Assembly (NCBI GenBank): GCA_027186245.1
Contig: CP114485.1
Location: 3,720,001-3,784,000, forward strand
Source: Coriaria nepalensis
Taxonomy: Eukaryota; Streptophyta; Magnoliopsida; Cucurbitales; Coriariaceae
Length of the DNA stretch: 64,000 nt
Direction of reading: 5' to 3'
The notes beneath the pieces were generated by a model. That model saw only the letters and a program-made list of their open reading frames with translations, was not told the origin of the DNA and made no database searches. Both the position numbers and the translations under genes were made by a program. Of this stretch, positions 1 to 12,642 are shown one piece after another (position 1 is the first letter of the stretch; the number at the start of each line of letters is the position of its first letter).

Positions 1-3000
1 GTGGCACTTCTATGAATCTCCTCTCAATGTGACCTGATTAGGCAGTACAATAAAGAAAGAAAAGGAATTGAAGTTCTATGGTTTAATACAAGAAGGAAAC
101 TAGATACACTGATTGGATATTGATTTTAACTTAAAATCAGTCAAGCCATGGAAAACAAACCATAAGAATACAAATTAGATCTACGGGCATACAATTAGCC
201 CTACATACCAGGTAGAAAGCACATCCTTTGAAAAGAAACTAATGGAGGTCGGGTGACTACTGCCATTGGCTTTGTTATGGTAATTGGGATTCTAAAAAGT
301 GGACCACGCCATGGAGCTTTGCAATCAACTCCATACAGTTCATGGTAGTGCAGACCCTCAGTAAGATGCATAGGATCGACAGCTATACTGGAAAAAGATA
401 AAATAAAGATTTTATAGTGGTTGAAAAGCACTTGGCAGGGAAGATTAGCCCATTTATATAACAACTGACTCACTTGAAGCTACGCCCATTATGATTGAGA
501 AGTAAGTAATCAGGTGCCCTGACAACTGCCTTGTCGCTGGAATGTAACTCTATGCACTCCTCGAAAGGAACCAACTCCTCTAAATTACTAGCACCTTCGT
601 GAAATTTAGGCTCGACTTGCACAGTCCACTGTCAACAAACGTTCGTTATTCATTAGTGGTCGTACAATCAGAGATACAGTTGAAAATATACATGCAGTAG
701 CAAAAAATGTAAGCCAGCTATAGTCTTTGATAAAGTGGCTCGTAATTTATCAAGTTAAAGTCTAAACTTCTCAAGAACCTCACCTCTGTGGATTTTCGAC
801 AAGCACCAGCCTCCCTTAAGTAGATGCCCCGTGATGTAGGAGCTGCAATCAAGATGTGTCATTAATTGCCAATACCGTGTAACAGGCAAACTTAAACGTC
901 CCACAAGATTCTTGATTTTATATACAAGAAAAAGAAACTAGAGGACAGCTATTAACTCATTAATTGATAGATCCTGTACATGTAATGGTAAAAGATATTT
1001 AAATTATTTTCTATTAAAAAATAATAATGATAAGTAAATAAATATTAAATCATCTAGTAATTGTTAAAACCGTAAAAGGACATTTCATCACAGACAAGTG
1101 TAAAAGACCCTCTGCAACATCAAAAGATAAAAAAATTTTGGTGTCAGTGAAGATTGATAAAAGGTCACCAAGAAGTCCAGATAAACTTACAAGATTTTCC
1201 AGATTGATTGATTTTTAGTTGATACCAAACACATGGAACATTCTGGCACTTCTGTATATATGCATGTGCCCTGTATGTGAAAAAATCACCAAAATTAACT
1301 CCAGCTTCATGAAACTTGCTTAATTTCTTACAGTTTCTTTTAAAGTACTGAAGTGCAAAACCTACTTGTCAACTTGCATAAGTCCATGTCCAGTAGACAA
1401 TTTATCTTCCAACAAATCACCTATCGGAATAGAAGTATTTTCCAGAGCCTTCCTCACAGTGTATGGGCTCACTGTAATATCCTCACCCTGCACAGACAAT
1501 ATCGCTTACCCAGAAACTCAGCCAAGCACAGAATCGATCTAATAATATCAAGAAATTAAAGCAGGATTGTAATGTATGTACCTTCATCGCACTTAGAATT
1601 AATGCAACTCCACCACAAGCAGATGGAGACGACATCGATGTCCCATTCATAAGCATACGACGTTGAAGGGTCCATGTAGGAACAGGAGCAACAGCCCCAC
1701 CGGGAGCACTAACACATACACCAAGATCTCCATCAGATGTTGGTCCACGGCTTGACCTGCATCACATATCAGACAGTTAAGAATGAAGAAAACTTGACCA
1801 AAACACTAAACCAAAAGGTGGAAGAGTCGAGGAACCTATGCTTGAATTCCAGAGTTGGACAAAGTACATACCATGTATATTCGAGCCCTTCAGTAGGAGG
1901 TTCAACTACACAATGAGCCCCTGCAGCCATTGCGGGAGAGACATATGCACCAATACCTATGATACTTGAAGTAGTACCACCAGGTGCACCTACAGTGTTC
2001 AAGGCTGGCCCACTATTTCCAGCACTACTGATGAAGATTATGCGGTGCTTGTTTACCACCTAAAATGACGAACCAGTTGTTATATCCATATTTATTAGAG
2101 AGAATGGTACCCTAAAGAAGGGGAGTGATCACAATAACTAATCAATCCAGCATAAATCATAGGATTAAGAATGGTACTTCATTAACAAGATCAACGAAGC
2201 GACCATAGTCTGGAAGTAATGTTGGTTCGCCATAACTCATGTTGATGAGATCGCATTTATGCTGCAGAAACATGCATCATAGGCGTCATTTAAGTATATA
2301 ATAGCATGTCATGAAGTTTCATGCATGCCAATTAAGGGATGGATAACATGCTTTTTGTTTGACTTAAATTTTGAATGAGAAGGGGGGGAGGGGGCCACAC
2401 CTCCACAGCGGCTATCAGCGCTCGTGTCAAGCCAGTTCCAGTCTCCATTGAACCTAAGCGTGAGTCTCCAATTTTACATGATATTAACTGTGCTCCAGGT
2501 GCTATTCCATTCAATAGAGGTTCCTGGAAATCCACGTGACATACAAATAGTTATTGTAGCATTGTTTGAGCTTAAGAGAGAAAAAGAAAGGGGCAAACTA
2601 TCTAGTACCTCTGGGTGGAAAGCAGTAGCAATACCAGCAACATGAGTGCCATGAGGGGAGCTATCTGTCACGATACTTAATACATTTCCCTCATCATACA
2701 CATTAAGAACAAATGAACAGGCATCGAACTTGCTAAACACACCATATTTATGCTCAATCCTGCAATGGCAATTTCTAAATGTTAGTTAACTTCATAATAT
2801 ATATATAAAAAAAAGATACCTGGACATCTCAAACTCCATTTCAAACTCAAAATTAAGCCCCCGAGAAGAATAAGTGTATAGTTTGAAGATAGGAATTAGG
2901 GAAAAAAACAGAAAATAATTGTATTGCCTCTTGCTTAGGAAAACAGGGTCTCATGCACAATATCCTCTCTGGTCTCTACATATACGCAAAATGAAAAATA

Positions 3001-5841
3001 CCGTATTGCTGTTTTTCAACTCATTAATCCTAATACCATTGTCACTTTCTTCACCAATTTTGTATGCAGAGGCTTTATGTTCTCTCTTTTTATAATCATT
3101 CTCCAAGTTGGATAATAAACTTCCTATTATAGCTTCATTCTTCTCTCTCAGTGTCAAAAAATGAAGTTAATATCAACAAGATCTCACTTTTGTTAACATG
3201 ACAAATTACCAAAAAAAAAAAAAAAACTCATCCTTAGACCCAGTATACGCGGTCAACCAAAGTATGCCAGAACATAGCATTTTTCCTGGAATAATTGTAT
3301 TAATACCTCGTGTAGTATCATTCTACTTATCCAAAAAGAAATGAATTCAAGGATTATACCGTGAATAGATCCTAAACCGACCTGTAATTAGTTAGGGGCA
3401 CAAAATTAGCAAGTTTCCCACTATCCGGCTCGTCCACAAGGCCCTGTGTGTCAATAGCAGCCCTCCATACTTCTCCATCATGCCAAACAACAGCATCAAT
3501 AACAGGCCCCTTGTCATCATAACTCTAATGGATTGACCCACGTTTACTTATCAGATAAATGCATGCAATTTGAATAGAAAAATAAGAAATAAACATATGT
3601 CACTAACATCAGATTGTTTACGTAGAATATCAACTCTATTTTGGAGGTCTTCACGAACCATTTTCAGCTGTGCATCCTCCACTTTGATGTGTTTCTGGAA
3701 ACAAATCATCATATGTTATGTACCACCACTTTTTTTAAGTGCAAAAAGGAGCTGACAGAAAGAAAATAAAAGGACCTGGTCAAATTCTTGAAGATGCCTT
3801 AAAGCCTTAGCTATCTCCTCCTGGTTTCCCTCATCCCACTTTTTCCTTCTTTCTTTCTATCAGGGAAAATATAAAAGTATACATACTATAATGTACGGAA
3901 AATAGTTTTCTTGAACCATATCAGAGGAAGCTTCATATTTTGTCATAGGCAGGCCATAAAAATTACACTCACCTTCAAACGAGAAGTCAATGTGTCTGTA
4001 AACAATTCATATACCAATTTATAACCCACATGCCAGTCACCGGAAGGATTCCCCCACAAAGAATTGACTACCAGAGAAGCACCTATGAATGGAATACCAT
4101 TGGAACCGAAACATCATAAGAAATATATGATACCGCTAATTCTAACTACATAGAAAATGTGACACAACAATAATCGAGAATGACAACAAAACAGAACAAA
4201 GACGGGCAACTTAATTTACAGGCTTAAGATACTTGGACAAATGCAGTAACTGAAGATAAACCTATTCTAAAAGGCATGCATATGAGGCATACTTTCTAAG
4301 CAACAGAAATGGAAGAAGAAGTTACCAAAGGGATTGGGAAAAAATTCTTGAATGTGGAAAGGGTTGAGATAAAGACAAAGTGCAAAATATCGGGATCTTG
4401 ACTTCTATGTCATAAACCAGAATAAATATCAAGATATCCTTTTGAAACATATTTTCCATCAATTGATAACAGGTAAACATTGCTTGTAAGCATTAACCTG
4501 AAGCGCCAAGAATGCAACCATCTGCATCAGCCTTCACCACTTTTGAGGTATCAACATCTCCACTTCCGGTACTGGAGGAAGAAGAATTTTAGGTTGGACT
4601 GTATTCACCCAAAAAAAAAAAACAACAACAACTAATTCTATGATGAGATAGTTTTGTAGATACCAATCAAGTACATCTAAGACTTTTGGTTTTCCATGAG
4701 ACGTCACTTGTAATCCAGCAGCAGCTGGATCCACACCAGAATCTGGAGAAACAGACAACCATGATAAGTACATGACATAAGTATGCAAATATAACATCAA
4801 TTGGTACAAAAGAACAATCATAACACACATCAGTATATAAGTAATTTCACCTTTGAAAGCCAAAGTTTCACACTTCTATCACCACTTGAATACATGAAAT
4901 AAAAGTGCTCTAAAGTAGAAATAAACAGATTTAAAAAAAAAAAAAGGTTAAGTCTTCATTCCTATATGCCAGAAAGTCTGACGCATTTTGTCTTGATAGA
5001 ATACACTTTTATACTAAAAAATATGATAATGCATAATCCATGTCGTTGATAAGCGTTCAAGTTCAATGAAGTTTCACACAAACCACATAACTGATCAGAG
5101 TTCATCTCAGAAGTCAAAACCAAACCAGCATACATTTTCACCAATTTCTCCTATTAGGCTACTAGACCCAGTTACTCGTCCTTGAAGTATCATAGATCCC
5201 AAAACAAATTGAAATAAGATGGAAAGCTGTTATCTTGAAAGACCTTTTTTTTTTTTTTCTTTTTAACTGAAATCAATCAAAACCATCTAAACTTAAAACT
5301 CAAAGAGCCTAATTCTAAATTCCTTTCATTTCTCTAACTTTTACAGTATCCAGACACAATCCCATTCAAACAACCCACACTTAAAAGCAAAACAACAATT
5401 CAAGCCAAATTTCATCATGTCTTTTGCTTCCTATCAATTCAAACAGTCAAGAACCAATCTCGTACCAAAAATCGCGATTACAACTCCACGTCCATCGAGC
5501 TCCGGATGAGCTTCAATGAACCGGTCGGCCCCGATCTCGTTCTTGGGCATCAGTGATGCTAAGAAAGTTGACTCGTTCAGCTTGCAGTTACGGAGAGCTC
5601 CACTATCGTCACCACCACCACCGCCGCCACCAGCACCAATAGCAGCTTCGGAAGGCATCGCCCTGACCTTAATACAACCAGTACTACTTCTACTTGTACT
5701 AGTTGTGAGCATATTCCTCTCCCTCGCTTTACTCTTCTTTTTAGTCGTTCCTCTGCTTTCTGGTCTAATCACGCTAGGATAAAATGAATAAAGATTGGAG
5801 GGCAAAATGGGTAATTCGAGCAATAATAATGACTTCTGCAT
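1..5841 (-). CDS. TPP2: Tripeptidyl-peptidase II (TPP2), 5' part; gene runs off the left edge
   Basis: Giant subtilisin-type exopeptidase that removes tripeptides from free N-termini downstream of the proteasome. Eighteen exons are visible on the minus strand: 5841-5466, 4742-4664, 4571-4498, 4082-3973, 3856-3776, 3694-3608, 3524-3382, 2759-2609, 2523-2401, 2261-2178, 2059-1872, 1756-1582, 1487-1366, 1270-1191, 842-784, 628-474, 387-209 and 33 to beyond 1. All joins keep phase, giving about 766 residues of a protein usually near 1300-1400. The catalytic set is complete: Asp126 (FDSG), His353 (SPHGTH), Asn451 (AGNSGP) and Ser539 (NGTSMSS). The family signature [11 protein letters not shown] lies just before the first Asp, with a run of eight Gly before it. 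The start is uncertain: ATG 5841 was chosen, but ATG 6039 and ATG 5658 are in the same frame, and Arabidopsis TPP2 also has an N-terminal extension before this conserved Met-Pro. Identification is firm; exon edges are hand-placed. Confidence 0.93.
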
Positions 5842-7514
5842 TTTTGTAGGGGTATTTTTAGTAATTTTACCAACGATATTGGTGGCGATGGTGGTGGTGA
5901 GTTGGTAGAGGCCGTGAGCATGGACGAGATTTTTCGAAGGACAGGTGGTGAAGAGGGAGAGGAGTGTGGTTTTGGTTGGATGTGCATTTGGTTGGTTTGG
6001 GTTTGCCAATGGGTTAAATTCCAATATTATCCTTTGCATGGGGAATGAAATACCCGTGTCAACCACAATCAACGGGTAAAGAATCGGCCATTAATCAAAT
6101 TCCAATATTATCCTTGATATGATTATTATTATTTTTTATTAATAAAATCGTATTATTTTATAAAATTAAATATTCGTGATATTATTTTATTTATTAAATT
6201 ATAAAAATAATATATAAAAGCATGTGTTATATTCTTGGAATAATTTTTATGTATAACCCGAGTACACTATTACATATTTCTTAGCTTTTCTTTACACCAT
6301 GTCTATACTAATACTAAGCTTAGCCATGGATTCAGTCTTGTGCTATCACTAGTCCGACAGAACATTGAGGTAATAGGATCCCACAGTCAAATGTTTGATG
6401 GTCTTGTGCATGGCAATGTTTTCAGGTCAACCAGACCGACATTATACAAATCAACAAGGGCAAAAGTCAACGCTCTAAACCATTCATAGAAGCACACTTC
6501 GAAGAAAGCTTCTTTCCGCTCTATTAGGCTTATTAGAGCAAGAGGTTTGCTTGTGTAATTATCTTTTTTGTCTAGTTTTAATGGGTTCTTGTTCTACCTA
6601 TATAATAATGTAGGACCATATATAGTCAGAAGGGAGTTTATGAATTTGAAGGCCATTCTTATGTGCTCAACGGCAATTCAAAGGCAATTATACGGTTCCA
6701 TTGATCTTCCAATTTTGCAGCATAGTATGAAGGATATATTAGAATTTGTCGGACATCGCTCAAAGATAAGATATCTAGTTAATTTATAATTTTTAAGATT
6801 TTTAAGATAATAAATAATTGAATTTTAAAAAATTTAATATAATATCATATTTAAAATAAAATATAGTTTTAATATTATAATAAATTTATGACATAAATTT
6901 ACCATAAATGACATAAAGTAAACATGATTAACAATGTTGATACTGGGAAGATTAGAGTTTCTATTAATAGTCTTCCGAGGTTTATGACGACCGATTACGC
7001 TCTCATTAGCCGTAGTAGGTTCCAGTTGCATTTCGATCTTTGTCTCATTTGTCCCAACACAAGTTCTTAGATGAATTTGAGGTGGAGATGGATCAAAGAT
7101 ATCGAAAAAAACGTGGTAAATTAAGGGGTCAATTAATAGTTTAGTACAAATGAATGTAATAGTAGTATAATTGAATGAATTAGAAACAAAGTAATATGAA
7201 ACAGATGTAGTTCATACTTTTGTTTCTCTTATTTTCTTCTGAAAAATCAATATACTAAGATTGATATCTGCTATCTGTATGTATGCCTATAACGCCTACC
7301 ATTATTCACTTCTTGCCTCAAAATCATGCTCGTTGGGTCATTTCTCTTTGAGAATCAGACCTATAGAAGCTTAAATCATGGCCAAAAAGAAGGCAATCTT
7401 GTATGTTTCTCATTCTATTTTGAATCTTCTTCGAGGCTGCAGAATCGCATAGCTCCATAGTTAAGAGTGTATTTGTTTGAATAAATTAATCTAAAATTTT
7501 CAGGCGGATCAATG
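5842..7514. other. Intergenic, AT-rich, upstream of TPP2
   Basis: Contains the TPP2 leader and promoter (about 5842-6120) and then AT-rich sequence. An open frame runs from 6072 into TPP2 but starts with TTG and its upstream part does not look conserved. No gene, RNA or clear repeat was recognised between 6120 and 7514. Confidence 0.5.
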
Positions 7515-7519
7515 TTGGT

Positions 7520-7870
7520 GTTAGTACTTTGGGCTAGGAATAAGATTATGGCAGGTAGTATCTCATGGATATGGACAATCAATCTCATTGGTTACCCTTC
7601 TGCTAAAATACCAATCTCTAACTGCTTCATGTATGCTCTAGAAATTATAAAAGCTCCATTAACTTTGCTCTCTAATAATATCAACCTTTGCCAACAAAAA
7701 TGGATTATAGTAAGTACCTTGTTGTTTATTCGTGGCGAGTCATTAGCAAACCATGTATCTTGTGATTCACTTTGGCAATGAGCAAAGCATGAATTGATGA
7801 ATATCCCTTCTCTTCCTGAATTCTTGAAATTTTCTCCCAGTAATTCCAACATATCAGGCCAGTAAGTCCA
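7520..7870 (-). pseudogene. Pectin acetylesterase relic, C-terminal part
   Basis: Minus-strand translation gives a clear pectin acetylesterase (CAZy CE13) C-terminal signature: [17 protein letters not shown] followed by DSPRINNK, an apparent intron starting at GTACTT, then [11 protein letters not shown] and DCPYP-stop-DTTCHN. The stop (TGA, plus 7563-7565) falls where the family has Cys, so the frame is broken. No convincing N-terminal part lies upstream on this strand. The enzyme family deacetylates pectin in the cell wall. This piece cannot encode a working enzyme. Family recognition rests on memory of conserved motifs. Confidence 0.75.
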
Positions 7871-8156
7871 GGTAAACAAATTGTTTCCATCCACATTTTG
7901 CTCATATATTTTCGTCAGGATCTCTAAAACGTCAGAGTTGTCAAACTTCAACTCAACAGATTCCAGTTTGAGTAAACTCCCGTTTACAAGATATACCTTA
8001 ATTGCCGATAGTGCATGGACCGAATTGGGAAATTATGTACAAAACAGCAAGTTGAGATATATACAAGGCACTGTGTTTACATATGTCAGACTTCTAAGCA
8101 TTCAAAAGTCAATACTCCTCCTAATCAGTGATGTATTTTGATTGATATGTGAACTA

Positions 8157-8258
8157 GATTTCTACAATCGGAACCATGTGAAGTTGAGAGATACTGTGAT
8201 GGAGCCTCATTCGCTGGAGATACCATTTTTGACAATGGGGTACATAGTTTCTACTGGA
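8157..8258 (+). pseudogene. Pectin acetylesterase relic, N-terminal catalytic-motif piece
   Basis: Plus-strand reading gives DFYNRNHVKLR in one frame and RYCDGASFAGD in another, which together match the pectin acetylesterase block around the catalytic Ser (YCDGASF). An extra GA near 8187-8190 separates the frames. It lies about 290 bases from the C-terminal piece but in the opposite orientation, so the locus was rearranged as well as frameshifted. It then runs into a tRNA-like scrap. Confidence 0.65.
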
Positions 8259-8299
8259 TGGACTCGAACCGAGATGCTCTATAGCACTGCTTCCTAAGA
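8259..8299 (-). pseudogene. Plastid trnL(UAG)-like 3' half, partial
   Basis: On the minus strand, TCTTAGGAAGCAGTGCT, then an extra AT, then AGAGCATCTCGGTTCGAGTCC closely resembles the anticodon arm, variable arm and T arm of chloroplast trnL-UAG as I remember it. The 5' half and acceptor stem are missing, so it is not a working tRNA. It is most simply a short nuclear insertion of plastid DNA, or a tRNA-derived scrap, lying against the pectin acetylesterase relic. Confidence 0.6.
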
Positions 8300-9235
8300 A
8301 AATTGATTGAGTTGGCACAGAATGAAAACTGTATATTTAATTATTATTATTAATTTATCTTACTGGTGACGTGGTGAGAATCTCTCATTTAAGAATTTTT
8401 CATGGTAATTCAACAAATAAAAACATATATATGCCCATTGGGTCACAATTAAATGTTATTAACCCATAAATATAAAATCCGCCCGCCCAGTGGGCCCATC
8501 TAACTGAGACTACAACCCAAGCCCAGCCCAAGACGACCCTTCTTCTCCACTCATTCATTTTCACTTTATTTCTCTTCATCTTCCTCCACTTCCTGCAGTT
8601 GATTTCTGAACGATAGTTTCTCTCATCTCCTCCTCGACATATTTTCTTCTAACTTTACCGAAATTAATCATGAAAAAACTGTAATTTCTCTTCCGATTTC
8701 ATACGTGTGTGCTCAATTTGCGCCTCAACATATCCCCCAGCTCACAATCGAGGTCAGTATCGAGTTTTGGCTATGGGTCTCAGCGAGTGTGTTTCAGAAG
8801 CTTAACATTAAGTTGAAATCTGAGTTTGATTTGCTATTTTTTCAGCTTAATCAGGGAAATTTATTGTATTTTGGCTTCCAAATCTCGAATCTCTCCATTT
8901 CAATTCAATTTTCGTTTACAGCCCTTCAATTAAGAAGTATTTCGTTGAACTGCTTGATTTAAATGGAAACAATTAGGATTTATTTATTTACTTTTTCGCT
9001 CATCTGGGATCAGTTAGAGAACTCCTCTAAAAGTAAACGTCTTGCCTTTACTTGGATATTGATAAATCGGTTTACTTTTGCAGGTTGCATGCATTTCTCC
9101 GATCATACATTTTATTGGGGGAAAGAATGCAACTTTGGTTTATGAATCCCAAATTGTAGCTTCTTTGTAATTTGTTTAAGCTAGAAATTTAAGAGTTGGG
9201 ATTAGGAACTAGAAAGCTGTTGTGCTTGCTTAGTC
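8300..9235 (+). promoter_or_regulatory. Promoter and 5' leader region of SPPL1
   Basis: AT-rich upstream sequence followed by a pyrimidine-rich stretch (about 8540-8640) typical of a plant leader. A likely leader intron starts at the GTCAGT near 8754, with candidate acceptors near 9083 (TTGCAG) or closer to the ATG. Short upstream ATGs occur (for example near 8669, a four-codon frame), but the transcript limits are unknown. Confidence 0.4.
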
Positions 9236-11215
9236 ATGGAGTCTTTGTGGAAACTTCTGTATTTACTTGAACCTGCACCCGTTACGCTAATCGCAACGGC
9301 AGTAGGTGTTACATTTGGATCTGCATTTCGGGCCCTAAACTTTGTCAAAGAAATGGAGCGAAACCATGACATGTCAGAAGCGTCCATTACATTAAACAAG
9401 TCCCAAGCACTAATGATCCCAGTTATGAGCTCTTGCAGTTTGCTTTTGATGTTCTACTTGTTCTCTTCTGTATCACAACTTCTCACTGCATTCACAGCTG
9501 TAGCCTCTGTATCATCCCTCTTCTTCTGTTTTTCCCCTTACACGACTTATCTGAAGACTCAATTTGGATTGGCTGATCCTTTCATGTCCAGATGCTGTTC
9601 AACGCCTCTTACAAGAATCCAAGGGCTATTGTTGTTGGCATGTTCTGGTATAGTTGCAGCTTGGCTTGTATCTGGGCATTGGATATTGAACAATTTGCTA
9701 GGAATATCTATATGTATTGCATTTGTCAGCCATGTCCGTCTTCCTAATATTAAGATATGTGCTATGCTCCTTGTTTGTTTGTTTGTATATGACATATTTT
9801 GGGTTTTTTTCTCCGAGATATTTTTTGGAGCAAATGTAATGGTATCAGTAGCAACACAACAGGCGTCAAATCCAGTGCATACAGTTGCTAATAGTTTGAG
9901 TCTTCCTGGTTTGCAATTAATAACAAAGAAGCTGGAGTTGCCTGTGAAGATTGTTTTCCCGAGGAACTTATTGGGTGGGGTTATTCCAGGAGGAAGTGCT
10001 ACAGACTTTATGATGCTTGGTCTGGGTGATATGGTATGTCGTTTTCCTTAACTTTCATTTCTCTAGTTTTTAACAATTGGAAAGTAGTTTCGCATCTGTT
10101 CCCATCGTTATGTGGCTTGAAGTTTCTTCTCACAGCTCTCCTTGTTTCGACAATTGATGGTATTCTACTATGGTAATATGTTTTCTGTACGGTCTTCTTG
10201 TGATACTGTTTCCTATGTTATGATACTTGGTTTTGGGCTTTATCGATCTTGGAATTCCTTACCAATACCTTCCCTGTCTGGAGTCCTAGAAAATTTCTGT
10301 GTAAGTTTTGTATTTCCAAATTGGTATCAATCTGACTTCTCACAATGAAGCAAGGATTGTATAATGACTCCAAATTCTAGTTTGTACACTGCTATATACT
10401 GCATCTGGTGGATAATTATGTTTTTCTTAACTTAACTGCTCCTTATTCTGATTGCATTATTTGCGCTTAAGTTTATGTCAGAAGCTATCTTGGATTCCAT
10501 TTTGCTAAATGTGTACCATATTTGTATAATGGTTATTGCGACGCTCAAAACGTTTCACCTATGAAGATTATTAGTCTGGATGACTGTAAGAGCTGAAAAT
10601 AGTTTATATAGCTTTATTACTTCAATTTTTTCTTCTTCAATTTTGTCAATCTTTCTCTTACCATTTTCTCTCCTTTTCCAGAAATTATCGAACAATTTCT
10701 AATATATTTGGGAACATGCTTCAGGCAATTCCTTCTATGCTTCTGGCACTTGTCCTCTGTTTTGATCATCGTAGGAGTAGGGATACAGTAAAGCTCTCAG
10801 AACTTCATTCATCAAAGGGCCACAAATACATCTGGTATGCCCTTCCTGGATATGCAATTGGCTTAGTCACTGCTTTAGCAGCTGGTGTTTTGACTCACTC
10901 GCCCCAACCCGCCCTGCTTTATCTGGTATGCTCTTTGATTCACCTTTCTGCTCTTAATTTGATTCAAAAAGAGGAAAAAAAAGAGGGGAAAATGCATCTC
11001 TGCTTCCTAGATTTTAGATTTTTACTTCCATAAGAAGGGACATGGATCTGCTCTACCATTTTTATCCCCTTCAATTATTTATTTTTGGGCTCAATTAGGT
11101 TCCATCTACACTAGGACCTGTGATAGCCATGTCATGGATGCGAAAGGAGCTTACCGAGCTATGGGAAGGACCCTTGCCGAACCTCAATGAGAAACCGCAC
11201 CAAGGCGAAATTTGA
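9236..11215 (+). CDS. SPPL1: Signal peptide peptidase-like 1 (intramembrane aspartyl protease)
   Basis: Presenilin/SPP-family GxGD protease that cleaves transmembrane segments inside endomembranes. Three exons: 9236-10033, 10725-10925, 11099-11215, joined in phase 0, giving 371 residues, the size expected for plant SPPL1. All three active-site motifs are present: YD in VYDIFW (Asp186), GLGD (Asp265) and the QPAL motif (residues 327-330). The protein is dominated by hydrophobic segments consistent with about nine membrane spans. The N-terminus lacks the long signal peptide and protease-associated domain of SPPL2-5, which supports SPPL1. The ATG is the first in frame and follows a leader without in-frame upstream starts. 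Next gene downstream is in the same direction, 1.4 kb away, with a transposon relic between. Nothing looks broken. Confidence 0.93.
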
Positions 11216-11559
11216 AGACTCGCTTTGTCTCCATAACTTTGCTTTGAAGCTGTATATTTACTCATATTTTCATCCTTCTACCAAAAAAAAAGGAAAACTT
11301 TGATAGAGAAATATCATTCAGTGTTTACTCATGTTGTATCAGTCATCCGGCCCAAAACAAATTCAGTGTTTAACTAAAGATTTCTTGGTATAGAAGATTA
11401 ATGAATTTTCTGCTTCCATTTCAGAAAAATGTTAAAACTCATAGATTGGGATCATTACTGATATGAACATTGCAAATGTGTAGTTGATATTTATTTGGTC
11501 GCGTTGGTTTTGGACCCGACATAAAACCAATGTCCTGACTTGATGTGCAGTCCTAATTA
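11216..11559. other. 3' flank of SPPL1
   Basis: Contains the presumed 3' untranslated region and polyadenylation area of SPPL1. No other feature was recognised. Confidence 0.4.
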
Positions 11560-12115
11560 TGGTTGAACACGGAGTGGATAGCGGCAGCTATCCGCACCTA
11601 CATTCCGTAGAGCAGTTAACCATCCGCTATCCGGTTGGTAAAAAAGGGCGGATAGCGGTGGGTATCCAATTCGGTAAATTATTATTATAATCAATTAAGT
11701 ATTATTTATTGATATCTACTTGATATACAATCCATCATATATCCGTAATTCGGAAAAAATAAATAAATAAATAAAAAACATGAAAGACGTAAGATCTATA
11801 TTTTCGTACAGGCGACGAGCAGATCCACTTCACCATTCTATGAACATTCTCAATCGCGATGTTCGATGTTTTTCAGACCGCCTCTGACAATAATATTCAT
11901 GATATGATAAGCACACCTACAGTTATGCATAACGACTTCACCGCTTTCCATCAACTTTCTTATTAACCACTACATGGTTATCCATCGATCCTACCTTTGG
12001 TCTATGCTTGCAAATCCTAAGGTGGCTTCCCATTGACGATGTTCATAATATATGTGGCGTCGTAAATAACAACACTTGTTTACAATACCTACAAATCACT
12101 CCGGATTTTGTTGGA
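11560..12115 (-). mobile_element. hAT-type transposon relic (BED zinc finger plus internal transposase motif)
   Basis: Minus-strand reading near 12,100-11,960 gives a BED-type finger, CRYCKQVLLFTT then GSHLRICKH, the C-x2-C...H-x4-C/H pattern of hAT transposases. About 60 bases on, NCRCAYHIMNIIVRGGLK matches the conserved Cys-Arg-Cys-Ala-x-His-Ile-hydrophobic motif of the transposase body. Stops and shifts interrupt both, and the several hundred residues that normally separate them are missing, so this is an internally deleted copy. The block at 11,577-11,672 carries repeated GCGGATAGCGG and its inverse, typical subterminal hAT repeats. Ends and target-site duplication were not located. Confidence 0.7.
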
Positions 12116-12642
12116 TGGTTATCAAAGTGATTCCACACTTCACTTCACTTCACTTCTCTTCTTTTTCGTAGTCGGCGGGTTAGTTGCGACCATGTTTTGA
12201 AAGCCACCGTCCAATCCGATCAGATCTTAAATAATGAAATGAAAAGTCTGACGTGGCCGAGCTATTCGTTTTGACAGCTCTACGTGTATCAGTCCTGGAG
12301 TACTGGGATGAAAAGAGTCAACCTTTCTCTCTCATGATTCGAGACACTAACAATGGAAAAGTTAGTTGGCAGTTTGAAACCATATTTTTTGGGTCTAAGG
12401 AAAAGCCAGCCAAAATTAAAACCTTTATAAATTAATGATTTTATCTTTTTCGGTTTGTATAGATTAGATAATCAAGCTCACCAGTTACCATCTTCCTCTC
12501 CATTTTCTTCGCAAATCCATCTTTCACGGAACCCTAATTTCACATCCCACTCCGTTTAGTAATCGATTTGTCCAAACGTATTTCGATCCGATAAAACAGA
12601 CAAGCTCGTTGATTCGCGGTTGAAAGCAATTTGGTTGGGCAC

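Noticed and set aside
5434..6072. 212-codon frame used as a full TPP2 first exon
   Set aside because: It begins with TTG, which plants do not normally use; the conserved part starts near 5660 and 5841 is a more reasonable ATG.
6568..6789. 73-codon frame in the intergenic region
   Set aside because: No homology recognised and the codon use looks like AT-rich noncoding DNA.
8259..8299. Functional tRNA gene
   Set aside because: The 5' half and acceptor stem are missing and the arm region carries a 2-base insertion.
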